From: Azotobacter beijerinckii | GTDB lineage: Bacteria > Pseudomonadota > Gammaproteobacteria > Pseudomonadales > Pseudomonadaceae | Length of the DNA: 64,000 bases | Direction: 5' to 3' | NCBI RefSeq assembly: GCF_900110885.1 | Contig: NZ_FOFJ01000012.1 | Coordinates: 51,834-115,833, forward strand | Shown here: one piece after another, positions 31,456 through 41,219 of the stretch | Numbering within the stretch: position 1 is the first letter of the stretch | Layout: each line of letters starts with the position of its first letter | The notes under the pieces: model-generated | The model's database searches: none | What the model was told of the DNA's origin: nothing | Seen by the model: the letters and a program-made list of their open reading frames with translations, nothing else | Translations under genes and position numbers: made by a program

Positions 31456-32552
31456 TGAGCGATCAGGATCGGCTCAAGGCCCTGCGCGTGCGCATCGACA
31501 GCCTCGACGAGAAGATTCTCGAGCTGATCAGCGAGCGTGCGCGCTGCGCCGAGGAGGTGGCGCGGGTGAAGCTGGCGGCGCTCAAGCCCGGCGAGACGCC
31601 GGTGTTCTACCGGCCCGAGCGCGAGGCCTGGGTGCTCAGGCATATCATGGAGATCAACCAGGGGCCGCTGGGCAACGAGGAAGTCGCTCGGCTGTTCCGC
31701 GAGATCATGTCGTCCTGCCTGGCCCTGGAGCATCCACTCAAGGTCGCCTACCTCGGCCCGGAAGGTACTTTCACCCAGGCCGCTGCGCTCAAGCACTTCG
31801 GCCAAGCGGTGATCAGCACGCCGATGGCGGCGATCGACGAGGTGTTCCGCGAGGTGGTCGCCGGGGCGGTCAATTTCGGCGTGGTGCCGGTGGAGAACTC
31901 CACCGAGGGAGCGGTCAACCACACCCTGGACAGCTTCCTCGAACACGATCTGGTGATCTGCGGCGAGGTGGAGCTGCGCATTCACCATCACCTGCTGGTG
32001 GGCGAGAACACCAAGACCGACGGCATCACCCGCATCTACTCTCACGCCCAGTCCCTGGCCCAGTGCCGCAAGTGGCTGGACGCGCACTACCCGAGCGTCG
32101 AGCGCGTGGCGGTGTCGAGCAATGCCGACGCGGCCCGGCGGGTCCGGAGCGAATGGAACAGCGCGGCCATTGCCGGTGACATGGCTGCCCAGCTCTACGG
32201 CTTGACCAAGCTGGCCGAGAAGATCGAGGATCGCCCGGACAACTCCACGCGCTTTCTCATCATCGGCAACCAAGAAGTGCCGCCGACCGGCGACGACAAG
32301 ACCTCGATCATCGTGTCGATGAGCAACAAGCCCGGTGCGCTGCACGAGCTTCTGGTGCCCTTCCACGAGAGCGGCATCGACCTGACCCGCATCGAGACCC
32401 GCCCCTCGCGCAGCGGCAAGTGGACCTACGTGTTCTTCATCGATTTCGTGGGTCACCGCCACGATCCGCTGGTCAAGAGCGTGCTGGAGCGGCTCAGCCA
32501 GGAGGCCGTGGCGCTCAAGGTGCTCGGCTCCTATCCCAAGGCAGTACTGTGA
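31455..32552 (+). CDS. pheA: bifunctional chorismate mutase/prephenate dehydratase (P-protein)
   Basis: A 365-residue enzyme of phenylalanine synthesis. The AroQ chorismate mutase is at about residues 1-90 (LRVRIDSLDEKILELISERA), the prephenate dehydratase at about 95-270 (YLGPEGTFTQAAALKHFG, VVPVENSTEGAV), and the ACT regulatory domain at about 285-360 (KPGALHELLVPF, LTRIETRPS). It probably responds to phenylalanine through the ACT domain. The start codon overlaps the serC stop. Confidence 0.95.
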   Translation: MSDQDRLKALRVRIDSLDEKILELISERARCAEEVARVKLAALKPGETPVFYRPEREAWVLRHIMEINQGPLGNEEVARLFREIMSSCLALEHPLKVAYLGPEGTFTQAAALKHFGQAVISTPMAAIDEVFREVVAGAVNFGVVPVENSTEGAVNHTLDSFLEHDLVICGEVELRIHHHLLVGENTKTDGITRIYSHAQSLAQCRKWLDAHYPSVERVAVSSNADAARRVRSEWNSAAIAGDMAAQLYGLTKLAEKIEDRPDNSTRFLIIGNQEVPPTGDDKTSIIVSMSNKPGALHELLVPFHESGIDLTRIETRPSRSGKWTYVFFIDFVGHRHDPLVKSVLERLSQEAVALKVLGSYPKAVL

Positions 32553-32559
32553 CTGCTGC

Positions 32560-32625
32560 AGCCGCAAGCGACCAGCCGTACGCCGCCAGCACATCGCTGC
32601 CCGGCTTGCCCTGCAGCTTGCGGCT
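32560..32625. repeat. inverted repeat between pheA and hisC
   Basis: AGCCGCAAGC (32560-32569) and GCTTGCGGCT (32616-32625) are exact inverted copies separated by 46 bases. The following CTTGAGGCTT resembles the AGCTTGAAGCTT-type REP sequences common between pseudomonad genes. No reading frame crosses it. Confidence 0.45.
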
Positions 32626-32644
32626 TCACGCTTGAGGCTTATTC

Positions 32645-33757
32645 ATGACCTGTGATTTCCTCGCCCTGGCCGTGCCGGGCGTGCAGAAGCTGTCTCCCTA
32701 TGTGCCGGGCAAGCTGGTGGACGAGCTGGCGCGCGAGCTGAACCTCGACCCGGCCGGCATCGTCAAGCTGGCCAGCAACGAGAACCCGCTCGGGCCGAGC
32801 CCCAGGGTACTGGAGGCGGTCCGTGGCGAGCTGGCGGAGCTGACCCGCTATCCCGACGGCAGTGGCTTCGAGCTCAAGGCCAGGCTGGCCGAGCGCTGCG
32901 GCGTGACGCCCGCGCAGATCACCCTGGGCAACGGCTCCAACGACATCCTCGACCTGGTTGCCCGTGCCTGGCTGGCGCCGGGACTGAACGCGGTGTTCAG
33001 CGAGCACGCCTTCGCCGTCTACCCGATCGCCACCCAGGCGGTGGGCGCCGAGGGGCGGACGGTGCCGGCGAAGGACTACGGCCACGACCTGGAGGCGATG
33101 CTCGCCGCCATCGACGCCGACACCCGCGTGGTGTTCCTCGCCAACCCGAACAATCCGACCGGCACCTGGTTCGGCCCGGATGCGCTGGAGCGCTTCCTCG
33201 CCCGGGTGCCGGAGCGCGTGCTGGTGGTTCTCGACGAGGCCTACATCGAATACGCCTCGGGCGACGAACTGCCCGACGGACTCGACTACCTGGCCCGCTA
33301 CCCGAACCTGCTGGTTTCGCGCACCTTCTCCAAGGCCTACGGCCTGGCCGCCCTGCGTGTCGGCTATGCGCTGTCCACGCCGGAGGTGGCGGCCGTGCTG
33401 AACCGCGTGCGCCAGCCGTTCAACGTCAACAGCCTGGCCCTGGCCGCCGCCTGCGCCGCGCTGGAGGATGCCGAGTATCTGGCCGAAGGCCGGCGCATCA
33501 ACGATGTGGGCATGGCCCAGCTGGAGGCGGGGCTGGGCGAGCTGGGCCTGTCGTGGATTCCCAGCAGGGGCAACTTCGTCGCCGTCGACTTCGGCCGCGA
33601 TGCCGCGCCGATCAACGCGGCGCTGCTGCGCGAGGGCGTGATCGTGCGCCCGGTGGCCGGCTACGGGATGCCGACCTTTCTGCGGGTGTCCATCGGGCTG
33701 CCGGAAGAGAACGCCCGTTTCCTGGCGGCGCTGAAGAAGGTTCTCGCCTGTGTCTGA
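32645..33757 (+). CDS. hisC: histidinol-phosphate/aromatic aminotransferase (HisC2)
   Basis: A 370-residue PLP aminotransferase of the HisC family. Motifs: KLASNENPLGPSP near residues 41-53, FLANPNNPTGT, LDEAYIEYA and the PLP lysine Lys230 in RTFSKAYGLAALRVGY. Its place between pheA and tyrA-aroA suggests that it acts on phenylalanine, tyrosine or arogenate precursors as well as histidinol phosphate. The tyrA-aroA GTG overlaps its stop. Confidence 0.92.
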   Translation: MTCDFLALAVPGVQKLSPYVPGKLVDELARELNLDPAGIVKLASNENPLGPSPRVLEAVRGELAELTRYPDGSGFELKARLAERCGVTPAQITLGNGSNDILDLVARAWLAPGLNAVFSEHAFAVYPIATQAVGAEGRTVPAKDYGHDLEAMLAAIDADTRVVFLANPNNPTGTWFGPDALERFLARVPERVLVVLDEAYIEYASGDELPDGLDYLARYPNLLVSRTFSKAYGLAALRVGYALSTPEVAAVLNRVRQPFNVNSLALAAACAALEDAEYLAEGRRINDVGMAQLEAGLGELGLSWIPSRGNFVAVDFGRDAAPINAALLREGVIVRPVAGYGMPTFLRVSIGLPEENARFLAALKKVLACV

Positions 33758-36008
33758 GCATGCATTCGCGCCTGTCACCGCAGTGCAACGGGAGGAGCCC
33801 AGGATTGGCCGCCTGGTCGTGGTGGGTCTGGGACTGATCGGCGGCTCCTTCGCCAAGGGCGTCCGCGAGCGCGGCTTGTGCCGCGAGGTGGTCGGGGTGG
33901 ATCTCGACCCGCAAACCCGCCTGCTGGCCGTCGAGCAGGGCGTCGTCGACCGCTGCGAGGAAGACCTAGCGGCCGCCTGTCGGGGCGCGCAGGTGATCCA
34001 ACTGGCCGTGCCCATTCTGGCCATGGAGAAGCTGCTCGGCGTGCTCGCCGGGTTTGAGCTGGGCAACGCGGTCGTCACCGATGTCGGCAGCGCCAAGGGT
34101 CATGTGCTGCGGGCGGCGCGGCGGGTCTTCGCTGGTCGGCCGCTGCGCTTCGTGCCGGGCCACCCGATCGCCGGCTCCGAGCGCAGTGGGGTGGAGGCGG
34201 CCGATGGCGAACTGTTCCGTCATCACAAGGTCATCCTGACACCGGTGCAGGAGAGCGATCCCGAGGCGCTGGCGCTGGTCGACGGGATGTGGCGGGAGCT
34301 TGGCGCGGCTGTCGAGCACATGGCCGTCGAGCGCCACGACGAAGTGCTCGCCGCCACCAGCCACCTGCCGCACCTGCTGGCCTTCGGCCTGGTGGACTCG
34401 CTGGCCAAGCGCAGCGAGAACCTGGAGATCTTTCGCTATGCCGCCGGCGGTTTCCGCGATTTCACGCGGATCGCCGGCAGCGATCCGGTGATGTGGCACG
34501 ACATCTTCCTCGCCAACCGCGAGGCGGTGCTGCGCACCCTCGATGTCTTTCGCAGCGACCTCGACGCCCTGCGCGCCGCGGTCGATGCAGGGGACGGGCA
34601 TCAACTGCTGGGCGTGTTCACCCGCGCCCGCGTTGCCCGTGAGCATTTCAGCAAGATACTGGCCCGCCGGGCCTATGTGGATGCCATGCACGATAACGAC
34701 CTGATCTACCTGGCCCTGCCGGGCGGTCATGCCCGCGGACACATCCGTGTTCCCGGCGACAAATCCGTTTCCCATCGCTCGATCATGCTCGGCTCGCTGG
34801 CCGAGGGCACGACCGAGGTGGAAGGTTTTCTCGAGGGCGAAGATGCTCTCGCCACCATCCAGGCGTTTCGCGACATGGGGGTGGTCATCGAAGGGCCGCA
34901 CCATGGCCGGGTGACCGTCCACGGCGTGGGTCTGCACGGCCTGAAGGCGCCGCCCGGACCGCTCTATCTGGGCAACTCGGGCACTTCCATGCGCCTGCTG
35001 TCCGGCCTGCTCGCCGCCCAGCCGTTCGACACCGTGCTGACCGGCGACGCCTCGCTCTCCAAGCGGCCGATGAATCGCGTGGCCAAGCCCCTGCGCGAAA
35101 TGGGTGCGGAGATCGAGACCGGACCGGAAGGTCGTCCTCCGCTGACCATCAGGGGCGGCCGTAAGCTCACTGGCATGCATTACCAGATGCCGATGGCTAG
35201 CGCCCAGGTGAAATCCTGCTTGCTGCTCGCCGGTCTCTATGCCGGCAGCGAAACGTCGGTCAGCGAGCCGGCACCGACCCGCGACCATACCGAGCGCATG
35301 CTGCAGGGTTTCGGTTATCCGGTGAAGGTCGAGGGCAGCAAGGTCACCGTCGAGTCCGGCCACAAGCTGAAGGCGACCCAGATCGAGGTACCGGCGGACA
35401 TTTCCTCGGCGACCTTCTTCCTGGTGGCGGCGAGCATCGCCGAAAACTCCGAACTGCTGCTGGAGCATGTCGGCATCAACCCGACCCGCACCGGAGCGAT
35501 CGAGATCCTCAGGCTGATGGGGGCCGACATCGGCCTGGAGAACCTGCGCGAGGTGGGCGGCGAGCCGGTCGCCGACATTCGTGTGCGCTCGGCCCGCCTG
35601 AAGGGTATCGAGATTCCCCTGGACCTGGTGCCGCTGGCGATCGACGAGTTTCCCGTGCTGTTCGTCGCGGCGGCCTGCGCCGAGGGGCGCACCGTGCTGC
35701 GCGGCGCCGAGGAGCTGCGGGTCAAGGAGTCCGACCGCATCCAGGTGATGGCCGACGGCCTGCGGGCGCTCGGCGTCAAGGCCGAGCCGACCCCGGACGG
35801 CATCGCCATCGAGGGCGGCCCGATCGGAGGGGGCGAGGTCTACAGTCATGGCGACCATCGCATCGCCATGTCCTTCAGCATCGCCTCGCTGCGCGCCAGC
35901 GCGCCGATCCGTATCCACGACTGCGCCAACGTGGCCACCTCCTTCCCCAACTTCGTCGCGTTGGCCAGGCACGTCGGCATTCGGGTGGGCGAGGAGGGCG
36001 AGTCATGA
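33750..36008 (+). CDS. aroA: bifunctional prephenate dehydrogenase/EPSP synthase (TyrA-AroA fusion)
   Basis: A 752-residue fusion. TyrA occupies about residues 18-310 (NAD motif [14 protein letters not shown], then [12 protein letters not shown] and [12 protein letters not shown]). EPSP synthase occupies about 325-748 ([46 protein letters not shown]). The two activities serve tyrosine synthesis and the shikimate pathway. This fusion is the normal pseudomonad arrangement. The GTG at 33750 overlaps the hisC stop by eight bases and its own end overlaps cmk. Confidence 0.95.
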   Translation: MSEHAFAPVTAVQREEPRIGRLVVVGLGLIGGSFAKGVRERGLCREVVGVDLDPQTRLLAVEQGVVDRCEEDLAAACRGAQVIQLAVPILAMEKLLGVLAGFELGNAVVTDVGSAKGHVLRAARRVFAGRPLRFVPGHPIAGSERSGVEAADGELFRHHKVILTPVQESDPEALALVDGMWRELGAAVEHMAVERHDEVLAATSHLPHLLAFGLVDSLAKRSENLEIFRYAAGGFRDFTRIAGSDPVMWHDIFLANREAVLRTLDVFRSDLDALRAAVDAGDGHQLLGVFTRARVAREHFSKILARRAYVDAMHDNDLIYLALPGGHARGHIRVPGDKSVSHRSIMLGSLAEGTTEVEGFLEGEDALATIQAFRDMGVVIEGPHHGRVTVHGVGLHGLKAPPGPLYLGNSGTSMRLLSGLLAAQPFDTVLTGDASLSKRPMNRVAKPLREMGAEIETGPEGRPPLTIRGGRKLTGMHYQMPMASAQVKSCLLLAGLYAGSETSVSEPAPTRDHTERMLQGFGYPVKVEGSKVTVESGHKLKATQIEVPADISSATFFLVAASIAENSELLLEHVGINPTRTGAIEILRLMGADIGLENLREVGGEPVADIRVRSARLKGIEIPLDLVPLAIDEFPVLFVAAACAEGRTVLRGAEELRVKESDRIQVMADGLRALGVKAEPTPDGIAIEGGPIGGGEVYSHGDHRIAMSFSIASLRASAPIRIHDCANVATSFPNFVALARHVGIRVGEEGES

Positions 36009-36694
36009 CGGTCCGCCCGGTCGTGATCACCATCGACGGTCCCAGCGGCTCCGGTAAGGGGACGGTGGCCGGCCTGTTGGCCAGGAAGCTCGGTTGGAAC
36101 CTGCTCGACTCGGGGGCGCTCTACCGTCTGCTCGCCTTCGCCGCACGCAATCATGGCGTGGACCTGACCAACGAGGAGGCGCTCAAGGTGCTGGCTGCCC
36201 ATCTGGACGTGCAGTTCGTCACCTCCACCGAGCAGCGGTCGCAGCAGATCATCCTCGAGGGTGAGGACGTCACCGACGCCATCCGCAACGAGCAGGTCGG
36301 CGCCGGGGCCTCCCAGGTCGCCTCGCTACCGGCCGTGCGCGAGTCCCTGTTGCTGCGCCAGCACGCCTTCCTCGAGCCCCCGGGTCTGGTGGCCGACGGT
36401 CGCGACATGGGGACCGTGGTCTTCCCGGATGCGCCGCTGAAGGTCTTCCTCACGGCCAGGCCTGAGGAGCGGGCACGCCGCCGCTACCAGCAGTTGAAGG
36501 ACAGTGGTGTCGATGCTAATCTGTCTAGTCTACTAGGTGAGATCAGCAAGCGTGACGAGCGCGACAGTCAGCGGGCAGTAGCTCCGCTCAAGGCTGCGCC
36601 GGACGCCATTCAGCTGGACTCCACGGAGCTCTCCATCGAACAGGTGGTAGAGCACATCATGAGTGAAATCGCCGCCCGCGATCTCGCCGGATGA
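36005..36694 (+). CDS. cmk: cytidylate kinase
   Basis: A 229-residue kinase that makes CDP/dCDP from CMP/dCMP. The P-loop GPSGSGKGT is at residues 12-20, with [11 protein letters not shown] next, [15 protein letters not shown] in the CMP site and [11 protein letters not shown] in the lid. Its ATG overlaps the tyrA-aroA stop as ATGA. rpsA follows 118 bases later, the conserved cmk-rpsA pairing. Confidence 0.95.
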   Translation: MTVRPVVITIDGPSGSGKGTVAGLLARKLGWNLLDSGALYRLLAFAARNHGVDLTNEEALKVLAAHLDVQFVTSTEQRSQQIILEGEDVTDAIRNEQVGAGASQVASLPAVRESLLLRQHAFLEPPGLVADGRDMGTVVFPDAPLKVFLTARPEERARRRYQQLKDSGVDANLSSLLGEISKRDERDSQRAVAPLKAAPDAIQLDSTELSIEQVVEHIMSEIAARDLAG

Positions 36695-36754
36695 ACAGGA
36701 TATCCGCAGGAAACCAGGCCTCGTACTGCGGACCTTCTTTCTAGAAAAACGAAC

Positions 36755-36794
36755 CCACATTGTCTGGAATGTGGAGATGGGCGGTTCACCGCCC
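36755..36794 (+). promoter_or_regulatory. double hairpin in the rpsA leader, candidate S1 autoregulatory site
   Basis: CCACATT (36755-36761) pairs with AATGTGG (36768-36774), and GGGCGG (36779-36784) pairs with CCGCCC (36789-36794). The two stems end 18 bases before the rpsA ATG, with no strong Shine-Dalgarno between. E. coli rpsA is also translated from a structured leader without a good Shine-Dalgarno and is repressed there by S1. The function here is inferred by analogy. Confidence 0.5.
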
Positions 36795-36812
36795 CAATCG
36801 ACAGGAATCAAC

Positions 36813-38492
36813 ATGAGCGAAAGCTTTGCAGAACTTTTTGAAGAAAGCCTGAAATCCCTCGACATGCAGCCCGGTGCTATCATCACCGGCATCGTGGTCG
36901 ACATCGACGGTGACTGGGTCACCGTGCATGCCGGTCTGAAGTCCGAGGGCGTCATCCCGGTCGAGCAGTTCTACAACGAACAGGGCGAGCTGACCATCAA
37001 GGTGGGTGACGAGGTCCACGTAGCGCTGGACGCGGTGGAAGACGGCTTCGGTGAAACCAAGCTGTCCCGCGAAAAAGCCAAGCGTGCCGAGTGCTGGATC
37101 GTTCTGGAAGCGGCTTTCGCGGCAGAAGAAGTTGTCAAAGGCATCATCAACGGCAAGGTCAAGGGCGGCTTCACTGTCGACATCAACGGTATCCGCGCAT
37201 TCCTGCCGGGCTCCCTGGTCGATGTCCGCCCGGTGCGCGACACCACCCACCTGGAAGGCAAAGAGCTCGAGTTCAAGGTCATCAAGCTCGACCAGAAGCG
37301 CAACAACGTTGTCGTTTCTCGTCGCAGCGTGCTGGAGGCCGAGAACAGCGCCGAGCGCGAAGCCCTGCTGGAGTCCCTGCAGGAAGGCCAGCAGGTCAAG
37401 GGTATCGTCAAGAACCTCACCGACTACGGCGCGTTCGTCGATCTGGGCGGTGTGGACGGCCTGCTGCACATCACCGACATGGCTTGGAAGCGCATCAAGC
37501 ATCCATCCGAGATCGTCAACGTCGGCGACGAGATCGACGTCAAGGTGCTGAAGTTCGACCGCGAGCGCAACCGCGTCTCCCTGGGCCTGAAGCAGCTGGG
37601 CGAGGATCCGTGGGTCGCCATCAAGGCCCGTTATCCGGAAGGCACTCGTGTTCAGGCCCGTGTCACCAACCTCACTGACTACGGCTGCTTCGCCGAGTTG
37701 GAAGAGGGTGTGGAAGGCCTGGTGCACGTCTCCGAAATGGACTGGACCAACAAGAACATCCACCCGTCGAAGGTCGTTCAGGTCGGCGACGAAGTGGAAG
37801 TCATGGTTCTGGACATCGACGAAGAGCGTCGCCGTATTTCCCTGGGTATCAAGCAGTGCAAGTCCAATCCCTGGGAAGACTTCTCCAGCCACTACAACAA
37901 GGGTGATCGCATCTCCGGCACCATCAAGTCGATCACCGACTTCGGTATCTTCATTGGTCTGGAAGGCGGCATCGACGGCCTGGTTCACCTGTCCGACATT
38001 TCCTGGAACGAGCAGGGCGAAGAGGCTGTGCGTCGCTTCAAGAAGGGCGACGAGCTGGAAACAGTCATCCTCTCCGTCGATCCGGAGCGCGAGCGCATCT
38101 CCCTGGGGGTCAAGCAGCTGGCGGACGATCCGTTCTCCAACTACGCCTCCCTCAACGAGAAAGGCAGCATCGTGCGCGGTACTGTGAAGGAAGTCGATGC
38201 CAAGGGTGCGATCATCGACCTGGGCAACGATATCGAAGCTGTGCTGAAGGCCTCCGAAGTCAGCCGCGACCGCGTCGAAGACGCCCGTAATGTGCTGAAG
38301 GAAGGCGACGAAGTCGAAGCCAAGATCATCAGCATCGACCGCAAGAGCCGCGTTATCAGCCTGTCGATCAAGGCCAAGGATGTGGACGACGAGAAGGACG
38401 CCATCAAGGAACTGCGCAAGCAGGAAACCGAGGCGCCTGGTCCGACCACCATTGGCGACCTGATCCGCGCTCAGATGGGCAACCAGAACTGA
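36813..38492 (+). CDS. rpsA: 30S ribosomal protein S1
   Basis: A 559-residue ribosomal protein with six S1 RNA-binding domains. Repeated [30 protein letters not shown] cores start at about residues 20, 105, 190, 275, 365 and 450. S1 helps mRNA bind the 30S subunit. The start was chosen at [14 protein letters not shown], matching the family length exactly; an upstream in-frame extension is not credible. A strong terminator follows. Confidence 0.97.
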   Translation: MSESFAELFEESLKSLDMQPGAIITGIVVDIDGDWVTVHAGLKSEGVIPVEQFYNEQGELTIKVGDEVHVALDAVEDGFGETKLSREKAKRAECWIVLEAAFAAEEVVKGIINGKVKGGFTVDINGIRAFLPGSLVDVRPVRDTTHLEGKELEFKVIKLDQKRNNVVVSRRSVLEAENSAEREALLESLQEGQQVKGIVKNLTDYGAFVDLGGVDGLLHITDMAWKRIKHPSEIVNVGDEIDVKVLKFDRERNRVSLGLKQLGEDPWVAIKARYPEGTRVQARVTNLTDYGCFAELEEGVEGLVHVSEMDWTNKNIHPSKVVQVGDEVEVMVLDIDEERRRISLGIKQCKSNPWEDFSSHYNKGDRISGTIKSITDFGIFIGLEGGIDGLVHLSDISWNEQGEEAVRRFKKGDELETVILSVDPERERISLGVKQLADDPFSNYASLNEKGSIVRGTVKEVDAKGAIIDLGNDIEAVLKASEVSRDRVEDARNVLKEGDEVEAKIISIDRKSRVISLSIKAKDVDDEKDAIKELRKQETEAPGPTTIGDLIRAQMGNQN

Positions 38493-38512
38493 GTTCGGCG
38501 ACTCGTTGAGTG

Positions 38513-38544
38513 AAAAGGGCGACTTCGGTCGCCCTTTTTCGTTT
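38513..38544 (+). terminator. rho-independent terminator of rpsA
   Basis: An 11-bp stem AAAAGGGCGAC / GTCGCCCTTTT closes a TTCG tetraloop and is followed by TTCGTTTTC. It lies 20 bases after the rpsA stop and separates rpsA from ihfB. Confidence 0.9.
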
Positions 38545-38718
38545 TCAACAGCTATCCCGTATTCCTGTACTGTGACTTGAGCTGAGCGGTGAAGCGTTCT
38601 CCTCTTTCTGCGTGCTCGTCGTGGCTTCGCTGTGTCTTGGGCTGTTCAAACTCTGTTCAGCGTGCTAAAACCCAAACATCCAATTTTGATCTAGCCGCTT
38701 GAAAACGAAGGGAAAACC

Positions 38719-38997
38719 ATGACCAAGTCGGAGTTGATCGAGCGCATCGTCACTCAGCAGGGCCAGCTTTCCGCAAAGGATGTGGAGCTGGCCATCAAAA
38801 CGATGCTGGAGCAAATGTCGCAGGCTCTAGCCACCGGGGATCGAATCGAAATTCGCGGTTTCGGCAGTTTCTCGCTGCACTACCGGGCTCCACGTGTCGG
38901 GCGCAATCCGAAAACCGGACAAACCGTTCGCCTCGATGGTAAGTTCGTGCCGCACTTTAAGCCCGGTAAGGAACTGCGTGATCGCGTCAATGAATAA
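38719..38997 (+). CDS. ihfB: integration host factor beta subunit
   Basis: A 92-residue nucleoid protein that bends DNA as a heterodimer with IhfA. It reads [20 protein letters not shown], then the arm [21 protein letters not shown] and the C-terminal helix [19 protein letters not shown] Shine-Dalgarno precedes the ATG. In pseudomonads this gene marks the left border of the O-antigen region, and here too surface-polysaccharide genes follow. Confidence 0.96.
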   Translation: MTKSELIERIVTQQGQLSAKDVELAIKTMLEQMSQALATGDRIEIRGFGSFSLHYRAPRVGRNPKTGQTVRLDGKFVPHFKPGKELRDRVNE

Positions 38998-39153
38998 AAT
39001 GACTATGTTCTGGCCGAACGCCGGGACGGTACACTAATAATCGCCCTCCGAGTCGGCTTGTCCGTGAGGCGGACTTTCCGTTGCTCCTTTCGTAACGGTC
39101 TGTCTGGGCACAGCGAACGAAAAGTGTAGTCACACCACGAGAGAAACTGCTCA

Positions 39154-39459
39154 ATGCGCCACCTCAAACGAATTTTGCTGGGATTGATCCTGCTGTTGGT
39201 AGCTGCCGCCACGCTGGTGTTCGTACTGGAGAACCGTCAGGTCGCAACCTTGGTGCTCTTCGGCTGGACTACGCCGCAGCTGCCGATGGCCGTTTTCGTT
39301 TCCGCCGCCCTGCTGGTGGGTCTACTGGTATCGCCGCTGCTGGGAATGTTGTTCTACGGCCGCCTGAGAATGCAACTGGTCTCCCGCCAGCGTCAGTTGG
39401 TGGCGTGCCAGAAAGAGCTGGCCCGACTTGCGGGGCAGTCGGCGGAGCCAGCTCCTTAG
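39154..39459 (+). CDS. lapA: LapA-domain inner-membrane protein
   Basis: A 101-residue membrane protein with two hydrophobic helices (about residues 7-25 and 43-66) and a cytosolic tail. It starts MRHLKRILLGLILLLVAA, then FVLENRQVATLVLFGW. This matches the LapA/YciS family, which in E. coli works with LapB (YciM) to control LPS synthesis through LpxC turnover. LapB is not encoded next to it here. A GAGA Shine-Dalgarno lies before the ATG. Confidence 0.85.
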   Translation: MRHLKRILLGLILLLVAAATLVFVLENRQVATLVLFGWTTPQLPMAVFVSAALLVGLLVSPLLGMLFYGRLRMQLVSRQRQLVACQKELARLAGQSAEPAP

Positions 39460-40337
39460 CTGTTCGCGTACGGGTTGCCTCTATACAGGATGCTGAAGCT
39501 GAGATGTTCTTCAGTGTCTGGTATGGTCGTTCACGAATATCATTGGGCCCTTTAAGCAATACTGCCTCTGGTGGCATTTCCCTGCCGGCTTGAGAGTAGG
39601 GCCAATGCTTGGTTGGACTTCCTTGTTTGAAGTGGCTGGGGCTGGGGTCGAGGGCACGAGCATGCTTGCTCCGCTGTAGGTGTACTCGGAGCGAAGCGTC
39701 CGGCAGTTTGAAAAATCCAGCTATATACCCCGATATCCTCCAGTATGGTGCCGCCGACGCCCCTTGTGGCGTTCAGTCGTATCACTCGGGCCTATCGCGA
39801 GTTGCGGTCTTTTTAGGAACCCGAGGCCGTTGGGCAGGTAAAGTCCAGCCGTCGGCCGTGGGGTTTCGAGCGGCTTCAGTGCAGGTCCATGCCGATCACC
39901 TATGCATGGTCTAGCATCTGGTAAGCACGGCACGCCTTCCATTGCTAGCAGCGGCATGCGTGTCAGCGAATATATCGTCAACTGTCTGAAGGGCCATGCC
40001 TAGGGAATCGCCGGTACAACGTGATCTTCGTCGGTTACAGGTCATGGGCACGTTCAGGCATGCTATCCAGATATAGGCTGCGGGGGAGCTGGACGGTCAG
40101 CGCTTCGGGATCGGAGAGGGCTATCGTCCCTGCTGATCGAGGCGTAGTGGTGGGCTTAATCACCCCTAATGCGCGAATGGTCGGACGAGATACACCTTGC
40201 CTATGGCTAGGTCGAGGGGGATGAATTGCTGGGTGTGTGAGCGAAGTCCGTGGGAGTTTACCCAGGGCCTTGAGTCAATTGGAAAAGCTCCCTGCAATGG
40301 CCAAGGTCGGATCAGGAGCAAGGTGACACGGAATAAT
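39460..40337. other. gene-poor stretch between lapA and rfaH
   Basis: About 880 bases, visibly less GC-rich than the housekeeping region. Short open frames exist on both strands, but none has a credible start with Shine-Dalgarno or any family resemblance I recognise. I see no tRNA, no transposase motif and no terminal inverted repeats. It may hold the rfaH promoter and the decayed border of the polysaccharide locus. Confidence 0.5.
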
Positions 40338-40859
40338 ATGAACATCTGCACTGCGAATGGCGCATCCAGCATGCGCGAAGGCAAGGCGTGGTATCTCGTG
40401 CAGTGCAAACCTCGCCAAGACGAACGGGCTGAAGAAAATCTGGGCCGCCAGGGATACGAATACTTTCGTCCGCTGTGTCGGCGAGAGCGTCTGGTGCGTG
40501 GCGCTCTGCAGGTCCAGAGCGAGTCGTTGTTCCCAGGCTATCTGTTCATCCAGCTGGCAGCCGATGCCAACTGGGCGCCACTGCGTTCGACTCGTGGCGT
40601 CAGTCGCCTGGTCGGCTTTGGCGGCATGCCGATGCCGATCGCCGACGAGCTGATCGCCGAGCTGCAGCGGCGTGTTCAGCTGGCGCCGCAACCTGCCTTG
40701 CAACCCGGAGACAGGGTGTGCATCACTTCAGGAAGTTTCGCGGAGCTGGATGCCATCTTTCTAGCTATGGATGGCGAAGAGCGGGTTGTCCTGCTGATGA
40801 GCCTGCTTCACCGCAAACATCGGCTCAGTATGCCCTTGGCAAACATACGCAAATACTGA
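40338..40859 (+). CDS. rfaH: RfaH-type transcription antiterminator (NusG paralogue)
   Basis: Up to 173 residues (162 from the alternative ATG at 40371, the length of E. coli RfaH). The NusG-like N-terminal domain reads KAWYLVQCKPRQDERAEENL, then SLFPGYLFIQL and RSTRGVSRLVGFGG. The C-terminal KOW-like region starts at QPGDRVCITSG. RfaH loads on RNA polymerase at ops sites and carries it through long surface-polysaccharide operons. An ops element lies 104 bases downstream, so this gene probably controls the following cluster. The exact start is uncertain because neither ATG has an ideal Shine-Dalgarno. Confidence 0.92.
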   Translation: MNICTANGASSMREGKAWYLVQCKPRQDERAEENLGRQGYEYFRPLCRRERLVRGALQVQSESLFPGYLFIQLAADANWAPLRSTRGVSRLVGFGGMPMPIADELIAELQRRVQLAPQPALQPGDRVCITSGSFAELDAIFLAMDGEERVVLLMSLLHRKHRLSMPLANIRKY

Positions 40860-40921
40860 TAATCCTCTCCCTCTTGGCTAGGCATGGCAGGGCTGTGCTT
40901 GGGTAGGACTACATCGCAATT

Positions 40922-40975
40922 CCAGCTGCAGCGTTTTCAGGAGGTCAACGGTAAATCCTGGGGCGGTAGCGTGTC
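40922..40975 (+). promoter_or_regulatory. JUMPstart region with ops element
   Basis: GGCGGTAGCGTG at 40963-40974 matches the ops core that recruits RfaH. The preceding bases (CAGCTGCAGCG and TAAATCCTGG) look like the rest of a JUMPstart leader. It sits between rfaH and the polysaccharide genes, on the same strand as them, the expected position for an RfaH-controlled operon. Confidence 0.8.
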
Positions 40976-41129
40976 GCGTTTATCCAAGGCGATGGTGCTA
41001 TGAAGGCGTGAAGCCATGCGTAGGGAGGGCGGTCGTAGTCGCAGTTGATGTCAGTGGTATGCCTTTGACTCAGGGACCTCAAGGAGCGGCTGGAGTTGTG
41101 TTTCACGCCGACCGTAACTCATGGCTGAG

Positions 41130-41218
41130 CGCGGTGGAGGGTGGTTCGCTTAACTGGGTGGCGGGCGCTGTACCATGGCGTCCTCGTCAGCATAATGACG
41201 CTGAAAGGGCTGGCAATT
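41130..41218 (+). pseudogene. left part of a short reading frame split by IS630
   Basis: If the IS630 element and one TA are removed, one frame reads without a stop from after a TGA near 41125, across the junction, to the TAA at 42391-42393. From the ATG at 41195 it gives MTLKGLAINFVEATPTQLNK and a lysine-rich end. No family is recognised and the ATG has no Shine-Dalgarno, so it may be the decayed C-terminus of the first gene of the operon. Confidence 0.3.
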
Positions 41219-41219
41219 A

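Noticed and set aside
33750..36008. TyrA-AroA fusion as a novelty
   Set aside because: The fusion of prephenate dehydrogenase with EPSP synthase is standard in pseudomonads.
39460..40337. Several 60-100 codon frames on both strands between lapA and rfaH
   Set aside because: They overlap each other in different frames, have weak starts and show no recognisable protein features.
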